Source: Massilia sp. BJB1822
Lineage (GTDB): Bacteria > Pseudomonadota > Gammaproteobacteria > Burkholderiales > Burkholderiaceae_D
Direction: 5' to 3'
Length of the DNA: 64,000 bases
NCBI RefSeq assembly: GCF_013369485.1
Contig: NZ_JABWEB010000005.1
Span: forward strand, 248,001-312,000
The notes beneath the pieces were generated by a model. That model was not told the DNA's origin and searched no databases. It was given only the letters and a program-made list of their open reading frames with translations. The position numbers and the translations under genes are program-made. Each line of letters starts with the position of its first letter. Positions within the stretch are counted from its first letter, which is position 1. Positions 32,519 to 41,498 of the stretch are shown in pieces.

Positions 32519-33685
32519 TCAGGCCGCTCTTAGTGCATCGACGATCTGCATGCGCGCCGCGCGCAGGGCCGGCAGAAAGCCGCCGACAAAGCCCATGAGC
32601 AGCGAAAACACGAGGGTTTTGAGCACAATCGCCGGGTTCAGGCGGAAGCCGAAAGCCAGTTCGGCGAAGGATTGGAAGTTGGTGGTGGAGAAGGAGATGA
32701 ATTGCATGAATGAAGCGAAGAAGAGGCCCACCGCGCCGCCCAGAACGGCCAGCAGCATGGCTTCGGCCAGGAAGGCGGCGAGGATGCTGCGGCGCTGGAA
32801 GCCCAATGCGCGCAAGGTGCCGATCTCGCCCACGCGGTTGGCAACCGAGGCATACATGGTGATGGTGGCGCCGATCATGGCGCCGATCGAGAAGATCACC
32901 GACAGCACCATGCCGAGGATGCTGATGAAGTTGGACAAGGCTCTCGACTGGTCGGAGTAGAACACCTGTTCGCGCTTGGCTTCCAGCGTCAGGCGCGGAT
33001 CGGCCTCGATCTCCTGCTTGAATGCCTCGAAGCGGCTGCCGTCGTTCAGGCGCGCGATCACCGAGGAATAGGCGTTGCGGCGGAAGGCCTGCATCAATTG
33101 TTCGGCGTCGCCCCAGATTTCCGAGTCAAAGCCGCTGTTGCCGGCATTGAACAGGCCGACCACCGTCCATTCGCGCTGGCCGAAGCGCAGGGTTTCGCCG
33201 ATGCCCGCGCCGGCAAAGCGGCGCGCGATGCTGGCGCCGGCAATGATTTCCGAGGCGCCGGGACGGAACATGCGGCCCTGGGTCAGCTTCACCTGCGGCC
33301 GCAGCGCCATGCCTTGCTGGCCGATGCCGCGTATCACCACATTGGACGGCTTGTCCGAGCCACGCTTGACCAGGGAAATCAGCACTACCATTTCCTTCGA
33401 CAGCAGCGGCGCCCCGTCCGCGCCCAGGGCCAGTGCGGCATGGCTGCCGGCAATGCTGGCCTGGCGCCGCTCCACGCCGCTCTGCACCTCGGTTTCCGCC
33501 GCGCGCCGTATGAGCACCACATTATCGTATTCGCCGGTGGTGACGAGGGTGGTGCGCAAGCCTTCGTCCAGCATCAGCACCGTGGCGAAGACGAAGACCA
33601 CCAGGGCCAGGCCGCCCGCCGTGAGCACGGTGGTCAGCCGCCTGGCCCAGAGATTGCGCGCGATATAGGAGAAGGGGATCTTCAT
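32519..33685 (-). CDS. MacB/FtsX-type ABC permease
   Basis: 388 residues: one N-terminal span (about 20-42), a periplasmic MacB_PCD-like region (about 45-260) and three C-terminal spans (ILGMVLSVIFSIGAMIGATITMY, FLAEAMLLAVLGGAVGLFFASF, KTLVFSLLMGFVGGFLPALRAARM) with the usual EIGTLRALGF loop. It is the last gene of the efflux operon. With the second permease just upstream it probably forms a heterodimer that couples ATP hydrolysis to substrate expulsion or lipoprotein handling. Confidence 0.9.
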   Translation of the reverse strand: MKIPFSYIARNLWARRLTTVLTAGGLALVVFVFATVLMLDEGLRTTLVTTGEYDNVVLIRRAAETEVQSGVERRQASIAGSHAALALGADGAPLLSKEMVVLISLVKRGSDKPSNVVIRGIGQQGMALRPQVKLTQGRMFRPGASEIIAGASIARRFAGAGIGETLRFGQREWTVVGLFNAGNSGFDSEIWGDAEQLMQAFRRNAYSSVIARLNDGSRFEAFKQEIEADPRLTLEAKREQVFYSDQSRALSNFISILGMVLSVIFSIGAMIGATITMYASVANRVGEIGTLRALGFQRRSILAAFLAEAMLLAVLGGAVGLFFASFMQFISFSTTNFQSFAELAFGFRLNPAIVLKTLVFSLLMGFVGGFLPALRAARMQIVDALRAA

Positions 33686-33689
33686 CGTC

Positions 33690-34847
33690 TCATCCTATGC
33701 TGCGCAAGCCTTCGACGATATTCACGCGGGTGGCGCGCAGGGTGGGCGCAATGCCGGCCACCAGGCCCACCGCCATGGCCGACAGCAGCTGCAGGGCCAC
33801 CGTCAGCGGCGAAACCTGGAATACCGGGAACATGGTGCCCATGGCGGCGGCAAAAGCCGCGGCGACGGGGAACAGCAGCAGGATGCCGAGCGCCGCTCCG
33901 GCCAGCGCGAGCAGCATCGATTCGCCGAAGATCAGGGCGGCCAGATAGCCGGGGCCGAAGCCCAGCACTTTCAGCGTGGCGTATTCGGCCAGCCGTTCGC
34001 GCGCGCTCATGGCCATGGTATTGGCCATCACCGCCATGATGATGACGATCACCACGAAGGACACCACGCGGATCGCCACCACGATGGCTTCCGACATGGA
34101 GACGAAGCCGAGCTGGAAGGCCTTCTCGGTTTCCGTCAGCGTTTCGGCCAGCGAGTTGCGGAACTGGGCGTCGATGGCGCCGGAGATGGCCGCCGCATCC
34201 TCGGCATGGGCGATCTGCACCACATAGACGCCAACCTGGTTGGCGCGGCGCGGGATGCTGCGTTTCACCACCTCGTTGATGTAATCCCAGTGGAAGAACA
34301 TGGTGGCGGTATTGGTCGTGCTTTGCCGCCCGTCGTAAATGCCGCGCACCACGAATTCCCATTGGCCTGGGAAGATGGTGCCGCGCAGCGGAATGATGTC
34401 GCCCACCTTGAAGCCGTATTGATTGGCCAGCTTGCGGCCGACGATGGCGCCCTTGCGGTCGCGCAGGAAGGCGTTGCGCTCGGCTTCCGGCAGCAGGTAG
34501 TCGGGATAGATGTCCAGATAGCTCTTGCCGGAAATGGCGAACTGGGCGAAGAAGTTTTTCGGGTCTTGATAAATGCCGCCGAACCAGTTGGCGTAGCCGA
34601 CGCCGGACACGCCGTCCACGGCGCGCACGCGCTCCTGGTAGGACAGCGGCAGCGGAAACACCAGCGAGGTGGCGTTGCGCGTCACCAGCGTGGTGGCCGA
34701 AGCGCCTTCCGCGCCCGAGTACCAGGCGTCGACCACGGTCTGCAGCAGGCCGAAGGACAGCGTGGCGACCACCAGCCCGAGCACCGTCAGCGCCGTGCGC
34801 AGCTTGTGGCGCAAGGCGTTGCGGGAGATGAGGCGGAGCAGGTACAT
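33690..34847 (-). CDS. MacB/FtsX-type ABC permease
   Basis: 385 residues with the same plan as its neighbour: an N-terminal span (LRTALTVLGLVVATLSFGLLQ), a periplasmic part and three terminal spans, with EYATLKVLGFGPGYLAALIFGESML as the cytoplasmic coupling loop. It is separated from the next permease gene by four bases and from the ATPase gene by 18, in one operon. Two different permeases with a single ATPase suggest a heterodimeric transmembrane core. Confidence 0.9.
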   Translation of the reverse strand: MYLLRLISRNALRHKLRTALTVLGLVVATLSFGLLQTVVDAWYSGAEGASATTLVTRNATSLVFPLPLSYQERVRAVDGVSGVGYANWFGGIYQDPKNFFAQFAISGKSYLDIYPDYLLPEAERNAFLRDRKGAIVGRKLANQYGFKVGDIIPLRGTIFPGQWEFVVRGIYDGRQSTTNTATMFFHWDYINEVVKRSIPRRANQVGVYVVQIAHAEDAAAISGAIDAQFRNSLAETLTETEKAFQLGFVSMSEAIVVAIRVVSFVVIVIIMAVMANTMAMSARERLAEYATLKVLGFGPGYLAALIFGESMLLALAGAALGILLLFPVAAAFAAAMGTMFPVFQVSPLTVALQLLSAMAVGLVAGIAPTLRATRVNIVEGLRSIG

Positions 34848-34865
34848 GGCGGCGCAGGCGCGGCG

Positions 34866-35561
34866 TCAAGCCGGCGCGGCCTCCCGTGTCAGCTCGCCTT
34901 TTTCCAGATGCACCAGGGTGCGCGCCTGCTGGGCGGCATGGGCGTCGTGCGTGACCATGATGATGGTTTTGCCCAGCTCGCGGTTCAGGCGGTTCAGCAG
35001 GGCCAGCACCTCGCCCGCCGAATGGCGGTCCAGATCCCCGGTCGGCTCGTCGGCCACCAGCAGGGTGGGGTCGGTGACGATGGCGCGCGCAATGGCCACG
35101 CGTTGCTGCTGGCCGCCGGACAGCTCGTTCGGCACATGGTCCATGCGGTCGGACAGGCCGACCATGGCCAGCGTCATCTCCACCCGCTCGCGCCGTTCGC
35201 GGCGCGAGAGTGGGGTTAATAACAGCGGCAGCTCCACGTTCTCGAAAGCCGACAGCACCGGCATCAGATTATAGAACTGGAAGATGAAGCCCACATTGGC
35301 GGCGCGCCAGGCGGCCAGCGCGCTTTCGGACATGCCGGCGATATCCAGGCCGTTCACGCGCAGCAGGCCGCTGTCCGGCTTGTCGATGCCGGCGATCAGG
35401 TTGAGCAGGGTGCTCTTGCCCGAGCCGGATGGTCCCATCAGGGCCGTGAAATCGCCGGCCTGGATGTCGAGCGTGATATCGGTCAGCACCTGCACCACCT
35501 GGTCGCCGCGGCGGTAGGACTTCACCAGATGCTCGATCTGCACCAGCGGCGGCGCGTTCAT
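34866..35561 (-). CDS. LolD/MacB-type ABC ATPase
   Basis: 231 residues. Walker A GPSGSGKST (about 40-48), Q-loop FIFQFYNLMPVLSAFENVELPLLL, signature LSGGQQQRVAIARAIV, Walker B LLVADEPTGDLD and switch TIIMVTHDAHAA. This is the LolD/MacB (lipoprotein and efflux) ATPase branch. The start overlaps the stop of the adaptor gene by four bases. It powers the two downstream permeases. Confidence 0.94.
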   Translation of the reverse strand: MNAPPLVQIEHLVKSYRRGDQVVQVLTDITLDIQAGDFTALMGPSGSGKSTLLNLIAGIDKPDSGLLRVNGLDIAGMSESALAAWRAANVGFIFQFYNLMPVLSAFENVELPLLLTPLSRRERRERVEMTLAMVGLSDRMDHVPNELSGGQQQRVAIARAIVTDPTLLVADEPTGDLDRHSAGEVLALLNRLNRELGKTIIMVTHDAHAAQQARTLVHLEKGELTREAAPA

Positions 35562-36784
35562 TTTTTGGCAATGGCCACGGCCTGGCCATCCTTCAGTTTC
35601 TCGTCCGGCTTGAGTACGACCTTGTCGCCCGGCTTGACGCCGCCGACCTGCACCAGCTCACCCACCTTGCGGCCCGTCGTGACCACGGTCTGGCGCGCCT
35701 TCTCGTCGGCCACCACGAAGACCACGTCCTTGCCGTCGCGCTTGACGATGGCGGCCGGCTGCACGGCAGTCAGGGCCTGGCGGTCTTCCGGCGGCACCGC
35801 TTTCGAGAGGAAGGCCACCTTGGCGCTCATATCCGGCAGCACGCGCGAATCGCGTTCCAGGAAGCGCACCTTCACCAGCAGGGTGGCCTTGCTGCGGTCC
35901 ACGGTCGGCACCATGCGCGACACCACGCCGGCCAGGCGCAGGTCGGGGAAGGCGTCGAGCTGGATTTCGGCCGGCTGATCCACTTTAATGCGCGCCAGGC
36001 TCGATTCCGACACATCGGCCTCCACCTCCAGCGTGTCCATATCGGCGATGGTGACGACCGCGCCCTTGCTGTCGGCGGCGGAAGAGAAGGGCGTGATGTT
36101 GTCTCCCACATTGGCGTTCTTGGTCAGCACCACGCCGTTGAAGGGGGCGCGGATCAGGGTCTGGTCCACCGCCACTTGCGCGGCGCGGGCATTGGCCTGG
36201 GCCGCCGCGATGCCGGCGCGCTGGGCGGCAATGGCGGCCTTGGCCTTGTTGTAGCGGGCCTGGGCCGCGTCGTAACTGGCGGCGGCGATGAATTTCTGGT
36301 CCAGCAGCTCGCTGGCGCGCTGGAAGGCGTTCTGCGCATCCTGCAGCTCGGCTTGGCCCTGTTCCAGGTTGGCCACTGCCAGCTTCACATTGGCCTGGGC
36401 CTGGCCCAAGGTGGCGCTGACGTCGCGGCTTTCCAGGCGCGCCACCACCTCGTCCTTCAGCACCCGGCTGCCTTCCAGCACGCCCAGCCACTCCAGCCGC
36501 CCGGTGGCCTTGGACGAGAGCGCGGCCTTGCGCTGGGCCACCACATAGCCGGTGGCATTCAGCACCGTATAGTTCTGCGAGGGATAGGCTTGGGCCACGC
36601 TGACGGTGTCCACATTGGCCTTGCCGCCGCCCGCACGCAGGAAGAAGGCGCCGGCGGCCGCCAGGGCCAGCGCGATCAGGCCATTGCGCAGCCAGCGCCG
36701 GCGCCGCGAGCGCTGGCCTGGCAATTGGGTATTCGCACTGCGTTCTATCTTCAGCTTCGAAAGGTCGGGAGCCGTCACGCGCAC
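35558..36784 (-). CDS. periplasmic adaptor (HlyD/MacA-like) of the efflux system
   Basis: 408 residues. One N-terminal span (about 33-50) is followed by the biotinyl-lipoyl-like half, a long alpha-helical hairpin (about 115-215, Ala/Gln/Glu-rich), the second lipoyl half (VDQTLIRAPFNGVVLTKNANVGDNI) and membrane-proximal beta domains. It would link the inner-membrane ABC transporter to an outer-membrane channel; no outer-membrane factor is encoded beside it, so a shared TolC is likely. It is the first gene of the operon adaptor-ATPase-permease-permease. Confidence 0.92.
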   Translation of the reverse strand: MRVTAPDLSKLKIERSANTQLPGQRSRRRRWLRNGLIALALAAAGAFFLRAGGGKANVDTVSVAQAYPSQNYTVLNATGYVVAQRKAALSSKATGRLEWLGVLEGSRVLKDEVVARLESRDVSATLGQAQANVKLAVANLEQGQAELQDAQNAFQRASELLDQKFIAAASYDAAQARYNKAKAAIAAQRAGIAAAQANARAAQVAVDQTLIRAPFNGVVLTKNANVGDNITPFSSAADSKGAVVTIADMDTLEVEADVSESSLARIKVDQPAEIQLDAFPDLRLAGVVSRMVPTVDRSKATLLVKVRFLERDSRVLPDMSAKVAFLSKAVPPEDRQALTAVQPAAIVKRDGKDVVFVVADEKARQTVVTTGRKVGELVQVGGVKPGDKVVLKPDEKLKDGQAVAIAKK

Positions 36785-36799
36785 ACCTCAGCCGTCAGT

Positions 36800-36820
36800 G
36801 AATATTCTGGAAATATTCCA
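36800..36820. promoter_or_regulatory. AT-rich repeats upstream of the efflux operon
   Basis: GAATATTC (36800-36807) is immediately followed by TGGAA-ATA-TTCCA (36808-36820). Together they form two overlapping palindromes 16 bases upstream of the adaptor start codon, in the only gap of the cluster. They are a plausible operator, perhaps for a regulator acting with the histidine kinase encoded upstream. Confidence 0.45.
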
Positions 36821-36848
36821 CTACATTGCTGCGACTGGCAAGCTTTTC

Positions 36849-39800
36849 CTATGCAGGCAGCAGGGGCAGGCGCAGCTCGAACAAGCTGCCCTGGTCCAGT
36901 CCCGCGCTGCGGGCTTCGATGCTGCCGCCATGCAGTTCGACGAAGCTGTGCACGATGGCCAGGCCCAGTCCCAGGCCGCCGCGCGAGCGGTCCAGCGCCT
37001 GGCGCTCCTGCACGAATTTGCCGAACAGGCGGGACAGCATATCCGGCGCGATGCCGATCCCGTTATCGCTGATGCGCACCACGGCCCAGCCCTGTTCGGC
37101 CACCGCGCAGACTTCGATGCGGCCGCCGTTATTGGTGTACTTGACGGCGTTGGTCAAGAGATTGGTCAACACCTGGGTCAGGCGCAGCGGATCGGCGTTC
37201 ACCGCCAGGCCGCGCGGCGGCACATTCAGCACCAGCTGGTGGCGCCGCTCCTGCACCAGGGCCGCCACCGTTTCCAGCGCCCGCGTGATCAGGACGGACA
37301 GCTCGCAGCGTTCGCAGCGCAGCTCGATTTTGCCCTGGGTGATGCGGGCCACGTCGAGCAGATCGTCCACCAGTCCCACCAGATGCTGCGACTGGCGCTC
37401 GATCACGGCCAGCTCCTTTTCGATATTCGGCACGCCCTTGAGCCGCATCAGCTGCGTCGCGCTGAGGATGGGCGAGAGTGGGTTGCGCAGCTCGTGGCTG
37501 AGCATGGCCAGGAATTCATCCTTGGCGCGGCTGGCGATTTCGGCCTCGCGCCGCGCCTGCGCCAGACGCTCGGCCTCGGCGCGTTCGCCGGCGCGCTGGC
37601 GGCCGCGCAGCAGCTGGGATTCGACCCGCGTCAGCAGCTCGCGCGCGCTGAAGGGCTTGACCAGATAGTCGTCGGCCCCGGCGTTCATGCCCTCGATGCG
37701 CGCTTCCTCGCCGGCGCGGGCCGAGAGCAGCATCACCGGGACGTCATGCAAAGCCTGGTCGGCGCGCAGGATCTGGATCAGGCCAAAGCCGTCCAGCTGC
37801 GGCATCATCACATCGCTCAGGATCAGGTCGGGACGCTGGCTGCGCGCCGCCGCCAGCGCTTCCCGGCCATCGGCCACGCTGTGCACCTGCCAGTGCTGGC
37901 GCAGCAGGCGCGCCAGATAGCCGCGCATATCGGCATTGTCGTCGACGATGAGAATGCGCGCCGCGCCGGCCGCCAGCGGGGCGTGGGCCGGCGCATCGTT
38001 GTGCATGGCGTGGCTGTCGCAGACCGGCGCCTCTTCCTCGCCGGGCAGCCAGCGCCGCGCCTCGGCGGTATACGCTTCCAGTGCGCGCGTCGGCGGATGC
38101 TGGGCCGCATCTTCATCCACCAGCTGCTGCCCTGGCAGATGGGCGCTGCCCAGGGGCAGGGCGATGGTGAAGCAGCTGCCGTGGTCCGGCGCGCTCTCCA
38201 CGGCGATGCGGCCCTGGTGCAGTTCGACCAGGTCGCGCACCAGGGCCAGGCCAATGCCTGAGCCTTCGAAGGTGCGGGCGCGCGCGCCTTCGACTCGGTG
38301 GAAGCGTTCGAACAGGCGCGCCTGCTGCGGCCCGTCGATGCCGACCCCGGTATCGCGGATGCGCAGCACGGCTTCCTGGCCGCGCTGCCCCAGTTCGACC
38401 GTCACGCTGCCGTCGAAAGTGAACTTGAAGGCGTTCGACAGCAGGTTGAGTACGATTTTTTCCCACATCGCCACATCGACCCAGGTTTCGGCCTGCAGCG
38501 TTTCGCAGCGCACGTGCAGGGCCAGGCCGGCGCTCTCCATGATGGAGCGGAAGCCGCTGGCCAGGTCGCGCGTCAGCGCGCACAGGTCGACGCGGCGGTA
38601 ACTGGCCTGCATGCGCCCGGCTTGCACGCGCGAGAAGTCGAGCAGGGTGTTCACCAGCTTTTGCAGACGCAGGGCATTGCGCTGCGCCAGTTCGAGCCGG
38701 GCGCGCTGGGGCGGCGCCAGGCGCTGGACGGGATCGGCCAGCGCATCTTCGATGGGCGCCAGCATCAGGGTCAGCGGGGTGCGGAATTCATGGCTGATAT
38801 TGCTGAAGAAGGCGGTCTTGGCGCGGTCCAGCTCCGCCAGCGCTTCGGCGCGGCGCTGGCGCTCCTCGTCGGCCATGGCTTTTTGCACGGCGGCGGCGGC
38901 CTGGCCCGTGACCAGCTCGAAAAAGCTGCGGTAGGCGCCATCCAGCGGCCGCGCTGGACTGACGCCGGCCACCAGCATGCCGATCGGCTGCTCATAGCCG
39001 GGCATGGACAGGGGCAGGGCCAGGCACTGGTGCACGCGCTGGCCGGCCAGGCCGAGCGGCAGGCCGGGCAGGGCGCCGATGGCCAGCGCCACCGTGGCGC
39101 CTTGCTCGTAGACCTGAGCAAAAGGCCAGGGACAGCCTGCATGCGGCCGCCGGCCCGCCTCCAGTTCCACCAGGAGCGGCGCCAGCTCGCTGCCGCCCTC
39201 CACGTGGACCGCCTGTTCCAGGCGGGCGCTGCCGGTGGCCGGGTCGAACAGGTAGAGCAGGGCGAAGGGGATGTCGGCCGGATTTTCGCCGAGCACGGCC
39301 GCCGCCGCGGCGCAGGCGGAGACGACATTGTCCTGGCGCAGCGTGGTGGCGGCCAGGTCGGACAGCGTGGTCAGGCGCCGCGTGTGCAGATTAGCCGTGG
39401 TGACGTCGACGCAGGGACAGAACAGGCCGCCGATGGCGCCGTCCTCGTCCACGATGGGGCTGTAGGTGAAGGCATACCAGGTCTCTTCGCGCCAGCCGCC
39501 GCGGCTCATGAAGAATTGCGCCTTCTCCACCATGCAGGCTTCGCCATGCGTGAAGACGCGGTCGGCCAGCGGCCCGCAATAGTCCCACAGTTCGGGCCAG
39601 ACCTCGCGCGCCGGCAGGCCCAGGGCGCGCGGATGCTTGGCCAGGCTGAGCACGTCGATATAGGCGTCGTTGTAGAGGAAGGTGATGTCCGGCCCCCAGC
39701 CTATCCACATAGGCTGGGTCGAATTGAGCATCAGGTTGATGGCGGTGCGCAGGCTTTGCGGCCACTGGCGCAGATCGCCCAGCGGCGTGGCCTGCCAGTC

Positions 39801-39899
39801 GTAGGCGGCGATCAGGCGGCCCATTTCGCCGGGCACCCGGAGGAAGTGCAGGTCGGCGCGGTGGTCCGGTTCTGCCAGCATGCTGATGGTCTGTGCCAA
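36849..39899 (-). CDS. hybrid sensor kinase with two kinase modules around a receiver domain
   Basis: 1016 residues, no membrane spans. Order: PAS-like (about 35-165, with GWGPDITFLYNDAYI), GAF-like (about 180-345), first HisKA with FFSNISHEFRTPL (His near 368), first HATPase (NAFKFTFDGSV, DTGVGIDG, GSGIGLALV), receiver (about 660-780, VDDNADM, DVMMPQLDG phospho-Asp, KPFSARELL), then a second HisKA with FLAMLSHELRNPL (about 820) and a second HATPase ending near 1010. Both kinase modules keep their His, N, G1 and G2 boxes. There is no Hpt domain and no partner regulator beside it. It may control the efflux operon just downstream (65-base gap). Confidence 0.93.
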   Translation of the reverse strand: MAQTISMLAEPDHRADLHFLRVPGEMGRLIAAYDWQATPLGDLRQWPQSLRTAINLMLNSTQPMWIGWGPDITFLYNDAYIDVLSLAKHPRALGLPAREVWPELWDYCGPLADRVFTHGEACMVEKAQFFMSRGGWREETWYAFTYSPIVDEDGAIGGLFCPCVDVTTANLHTRRLTTLSDLAATTLRQDNVVSACAAAAAVLGENPADIPFALLYLFDPATGSARLEQAVHVEGGSELAPLLVELEAGRRPHAGCPWPFAQVYEQGATVALAIGALPGLPLGLAGQRVHQCLALPLSMPGYEQPIGMLVAGVSPARPLDGAYRSFFELVTGQAAAAVQKAMADEERQRRAEALAELDRAKTAFFSNISHEFRTPLTLMLAPIEDALADPVQRLAPPQRARLELAQRNALRLQKLVNTLLDFSRVQAGRMQASYRRVDLCALTRDLASGFRSIMESAGLALHVRCETLQAETWVDVAMWEKIVLNLLSNAFKFTFDGSVTVELGQRGQEAVLRIRDTGVGIDGPQQARLFERFHRVEGARARTFEGSGIGLALVRDLVELHQGRIAVESAPDHGSCFTIALPLGSAHLPGQQLVDEDAAQHPPTRALEAYTAEARRWLPGEEEAPVCDSHAMHNDAPAHAPLAAGAARILIVDDNADMRGYLARLLRQHWQVHSVADGREALAAARSQRPDLILSDVMMPQLDGFGLIQILRADQALHDVPVMLLSARAGEEARIEGMNAGADDYLVKPFSARELLTRVESQLLRGRQRAGERAEAERLAQARREAEIASRAKDEFLAMLSHELRNPLSPILSATQLMRLKGVPNIEKELAVIERQSQHLVGLVDDLLDVARITQGKIELRCERCELSVLITRALETVAALVQERRHQLVLNVPPRGLAVNADPLRLTQVLTNLLTNAVKYTNNGGRIEVCAVAEQGWAVVRISDNGIGIAPDMLSRLFGKFVQERQALDRSRGGLGLGLAIVHSFVELHGGSIEARSAGLDQGSLFELRLPLLPA

Positions 39900-40054
39900 T
39901 GGGTCTCCTGCCGGGCTGGTGATGGAGCGGGGCGCTTGTGCACTTTACGTCAGGCTGTTGCGCAGCACAATATGCACACGCTAAATTGCCACGGCCTGGT
40001 TTGACAGCGGCCGGCGGCCACCGCATACTCGGACGCATCCGCCGGAGTCCTCCC

Positions 40055-40492
40055 ATGTCTGAAGCCAGTCCGCTCAGTTCGCATAACTCGCACAGCGCCC
40101 AGCCGCCGCTGCGCAAGGAGTGCCCGCCTGGCGCTTGCGATTGCGAGCGCGAACGGCTGCTGGCCGACCCCCAGGCCGACCGGCGCGTGCTGCTCTTGAC
40201 CAGGGAAGAGGAAAAGCGCCTGATCGAGCGCATCGAAGCCATCGCCAGTCATGCCGAACTGATGCGCGTGGGCCAGCGCCTGCAGGAGCAGCTCGGCGTG
40301 TCCCTGAGCATCGCGCCCGGCAGCAACGAGGTGCGCACCATGCGCGGCTTCGTGATCCAGCTGGGCCAGCGTCCCGGCCTGTGCCGCAAGACGCGCCAGG
40401 CGGTGCCGGCCGCCGTGCGGCGCTGCCTGGAACGCCATCCCGAAATCGCCTTCGCCATCCTCAACGCCAACGACTTGCTCGGCGCAAGTTAA
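40055..40492 (+). CDS. unknown protein with an N-terminal cysteine cluster
   Basis: 145 residues. Near the N-terminus, ECPPGACDCERE has three Cys (CxxxxCxC), and two more Cys occur later (GLCRKTRQ, RRCLERH). Charged helices (LTREEEKRLIERIEAIASHAELMRVGQ) lie between. The cluster could hold a metal or Fe-S centre. I recall similar proteins in Oxalobacteraceae annotated only as hypothetical. ATG 40055 has GGAG eight bases upstream, whereas the longer reading frame starting at 39938 lacks one. The next gene is the uracil-DNA glycosylase-like protein (83 bases). Confidence 0.65.
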   Translation: MSEASPLSSHNSHSAQPPLRKECPPGACDCERERLLADPQADRRVLLLTREEEKRLIERIEAIASHAELMRVGQRLQEQLGVSLSIAPGSNEVRTMRGFVIQLGQRPGLCRKTRQAVPAAVRRCLERHPEIAFAILNANDLLGAS

Positions 40493-40575
40493 GCGTTTCC
40501 CAAAGGCATGTCGGCGCAGCAAGCCATGCTGCGTTGCGGTACAATCTTGCCTTTGATTTCAGGCCGTTTCTCCTC

Positions 40576-41337
40576 ATGACTATCCCATCGCCCATCCTGC
40601 AAGCCCTCGACCGCGCCCATCCCTCGTGGCGGCCGGTCTTGCTGCAGGGATTGGAAGCGATGGCGGCCGCCAATCCCGCCTATCTGCCCGCACTGGCGGC
40701 GGATGAGTATCTGCCCACCGAAATGCGCCTGTTCGCCGCCTTTGCCCTGCCCATGGCGCAGGTGCGCTATGTGCTGGTGGGCGAGGGGCCGTATCCGCGC
40801 GCCGAGAGCGCGACCGGGGTCTGCTTCATGGATGGGGCGGTGCGCGGCCTGTGGTCGGAAGAGGCGGATGGCGGCCTGTCGAAACCGGTCAACAAAGCCA
40901 CCTCGCTGCGCAATTTCATGAAGATGCTGCTGGTGGCCGACGGCCAGCTGGCGCAGGACAATACCGCCGGCGCAGCCCTGGCCGCTGTGGCCAGCCGCGC
41001 CCGTGCCGGCGGCGCCATCGCCACCCTGGCCGAGATGCAGACGCGGCTGACGGAGCAGGGTTTTCTGCTGCTTAACGCTTCCCTGGTGTTCCGTGCCCAT
41101 GTGGCGCCGGCCATCGATGCGCGCGCCTGGCTGCCCTTCTTCGAGACGGTGGTTGCCGCGCTGGCGCCGCAGGCGCCCAAGCTGGTGCTATGGGGCAAGA
41201 TCGCTGAACAGCTGAACAAGTTGCCTGTGGTTAAGAATATGCCGCAAATCGTCGCGGAACACCCGTATAACCTGTCGTTTATTGCGAATAAGGATATGCA
41301 CGCCCTGTTCGGGCCGATGAATCTGCTGAAGCCCTGA
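40576..41337 (+). CDS. divergent uracil-DNA glycosylase-family protein
   Basis: 253 residues. The fold markers of family 1 uracil-DNA glycosylase are in order: VLVGEGPYPR at 67-76 (family GQDPYH), ATGVCFM (GLAFS), LLLNASLVFRAH (LLLNxxLTV), LVLWGKIAEQL (WGxxAQ) and AEHPYNLSF (HPSPLS). The catalytic Asp of GQDPYH is replaced by Gly (GEGPYP), while the late His is kept. So either another residue serves as general base or uracil excision is weak or lost. The reading frame extends upstream, but ATG 40576 gives the natural MTIPSPILQALDRAHPSW opening. Confidence 0.87.
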   Translation: MTIPSPILQALDRAHPSWRPVLLQGLEAMAAANPAYLPALAADEYLPTEMRLFAAFALPMAQVRYVLVGEGPYPRAESATGVCFMDGAVRGLWSEEADGGLSKPVNKATSLRNFMKMLLVADGQLAQDNTAGAALAAVASRARAGGAIATLAEMQTRLTEQGFLLLNASLVFRAHVAPAIDARAWLPFFETVVAALAPQAPKLVLWGKIAEQLNKLPVVKNMPQIVAEHPYNLSFIANKDMHALFGPMNLLKP

Positions 41338-41390
41338 AATAATGGGCGGCGGGGGCACAAGCACTTCCCCGCAGGCGGTTTTGGGGTCGC

Positions 41391-41439
41391 CTGACAAAGA
41401 TAGCCAAGTTTGATATACTTGACTAAATCGTTCAACTAA
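41391..41439 (+). promoter_or_regulatory. isc operon promoter with overlapping IscR type 1 site
   Basis: CTGACA (41391-41396), a 17-base spacer and TATACT (41414-41419) form a near-consensus promoter. A 25-base match to the IscR type 1 consensus (ATASYYGACTRWWWYAGTCRRSTAT) occupies 41415-41439: the left 15 positions all agree, and I count 22 of 25 overall. The site begins on the -10 element, so Fe-S-loaded IscR would block transcription, giving the usual feedback on cluster demand. Confidence 0.82.
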
Positions 41440-41498
41440 TCGGGAAATGCGATTGGTTGTGCAACACGATATTTTAACTGAGTTGAACCGAGGTTGTG

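Noticed and set aside
36780-36850. A possible CRISPR-like repeat unit formed by the AATATTC repeats
   Set aside because: Only two short, overlapping palindromes occur, without spacers or further repeats; an operator is the simpler reading.
40120-40575. A long N-terminal extension of the uracil-DNA glycosylase-like gene
   Set aside because: The extension overlaps the cysteine-cluster gene in another frame and has no ribosome site; ATG 40576 matches the normal start of the family.
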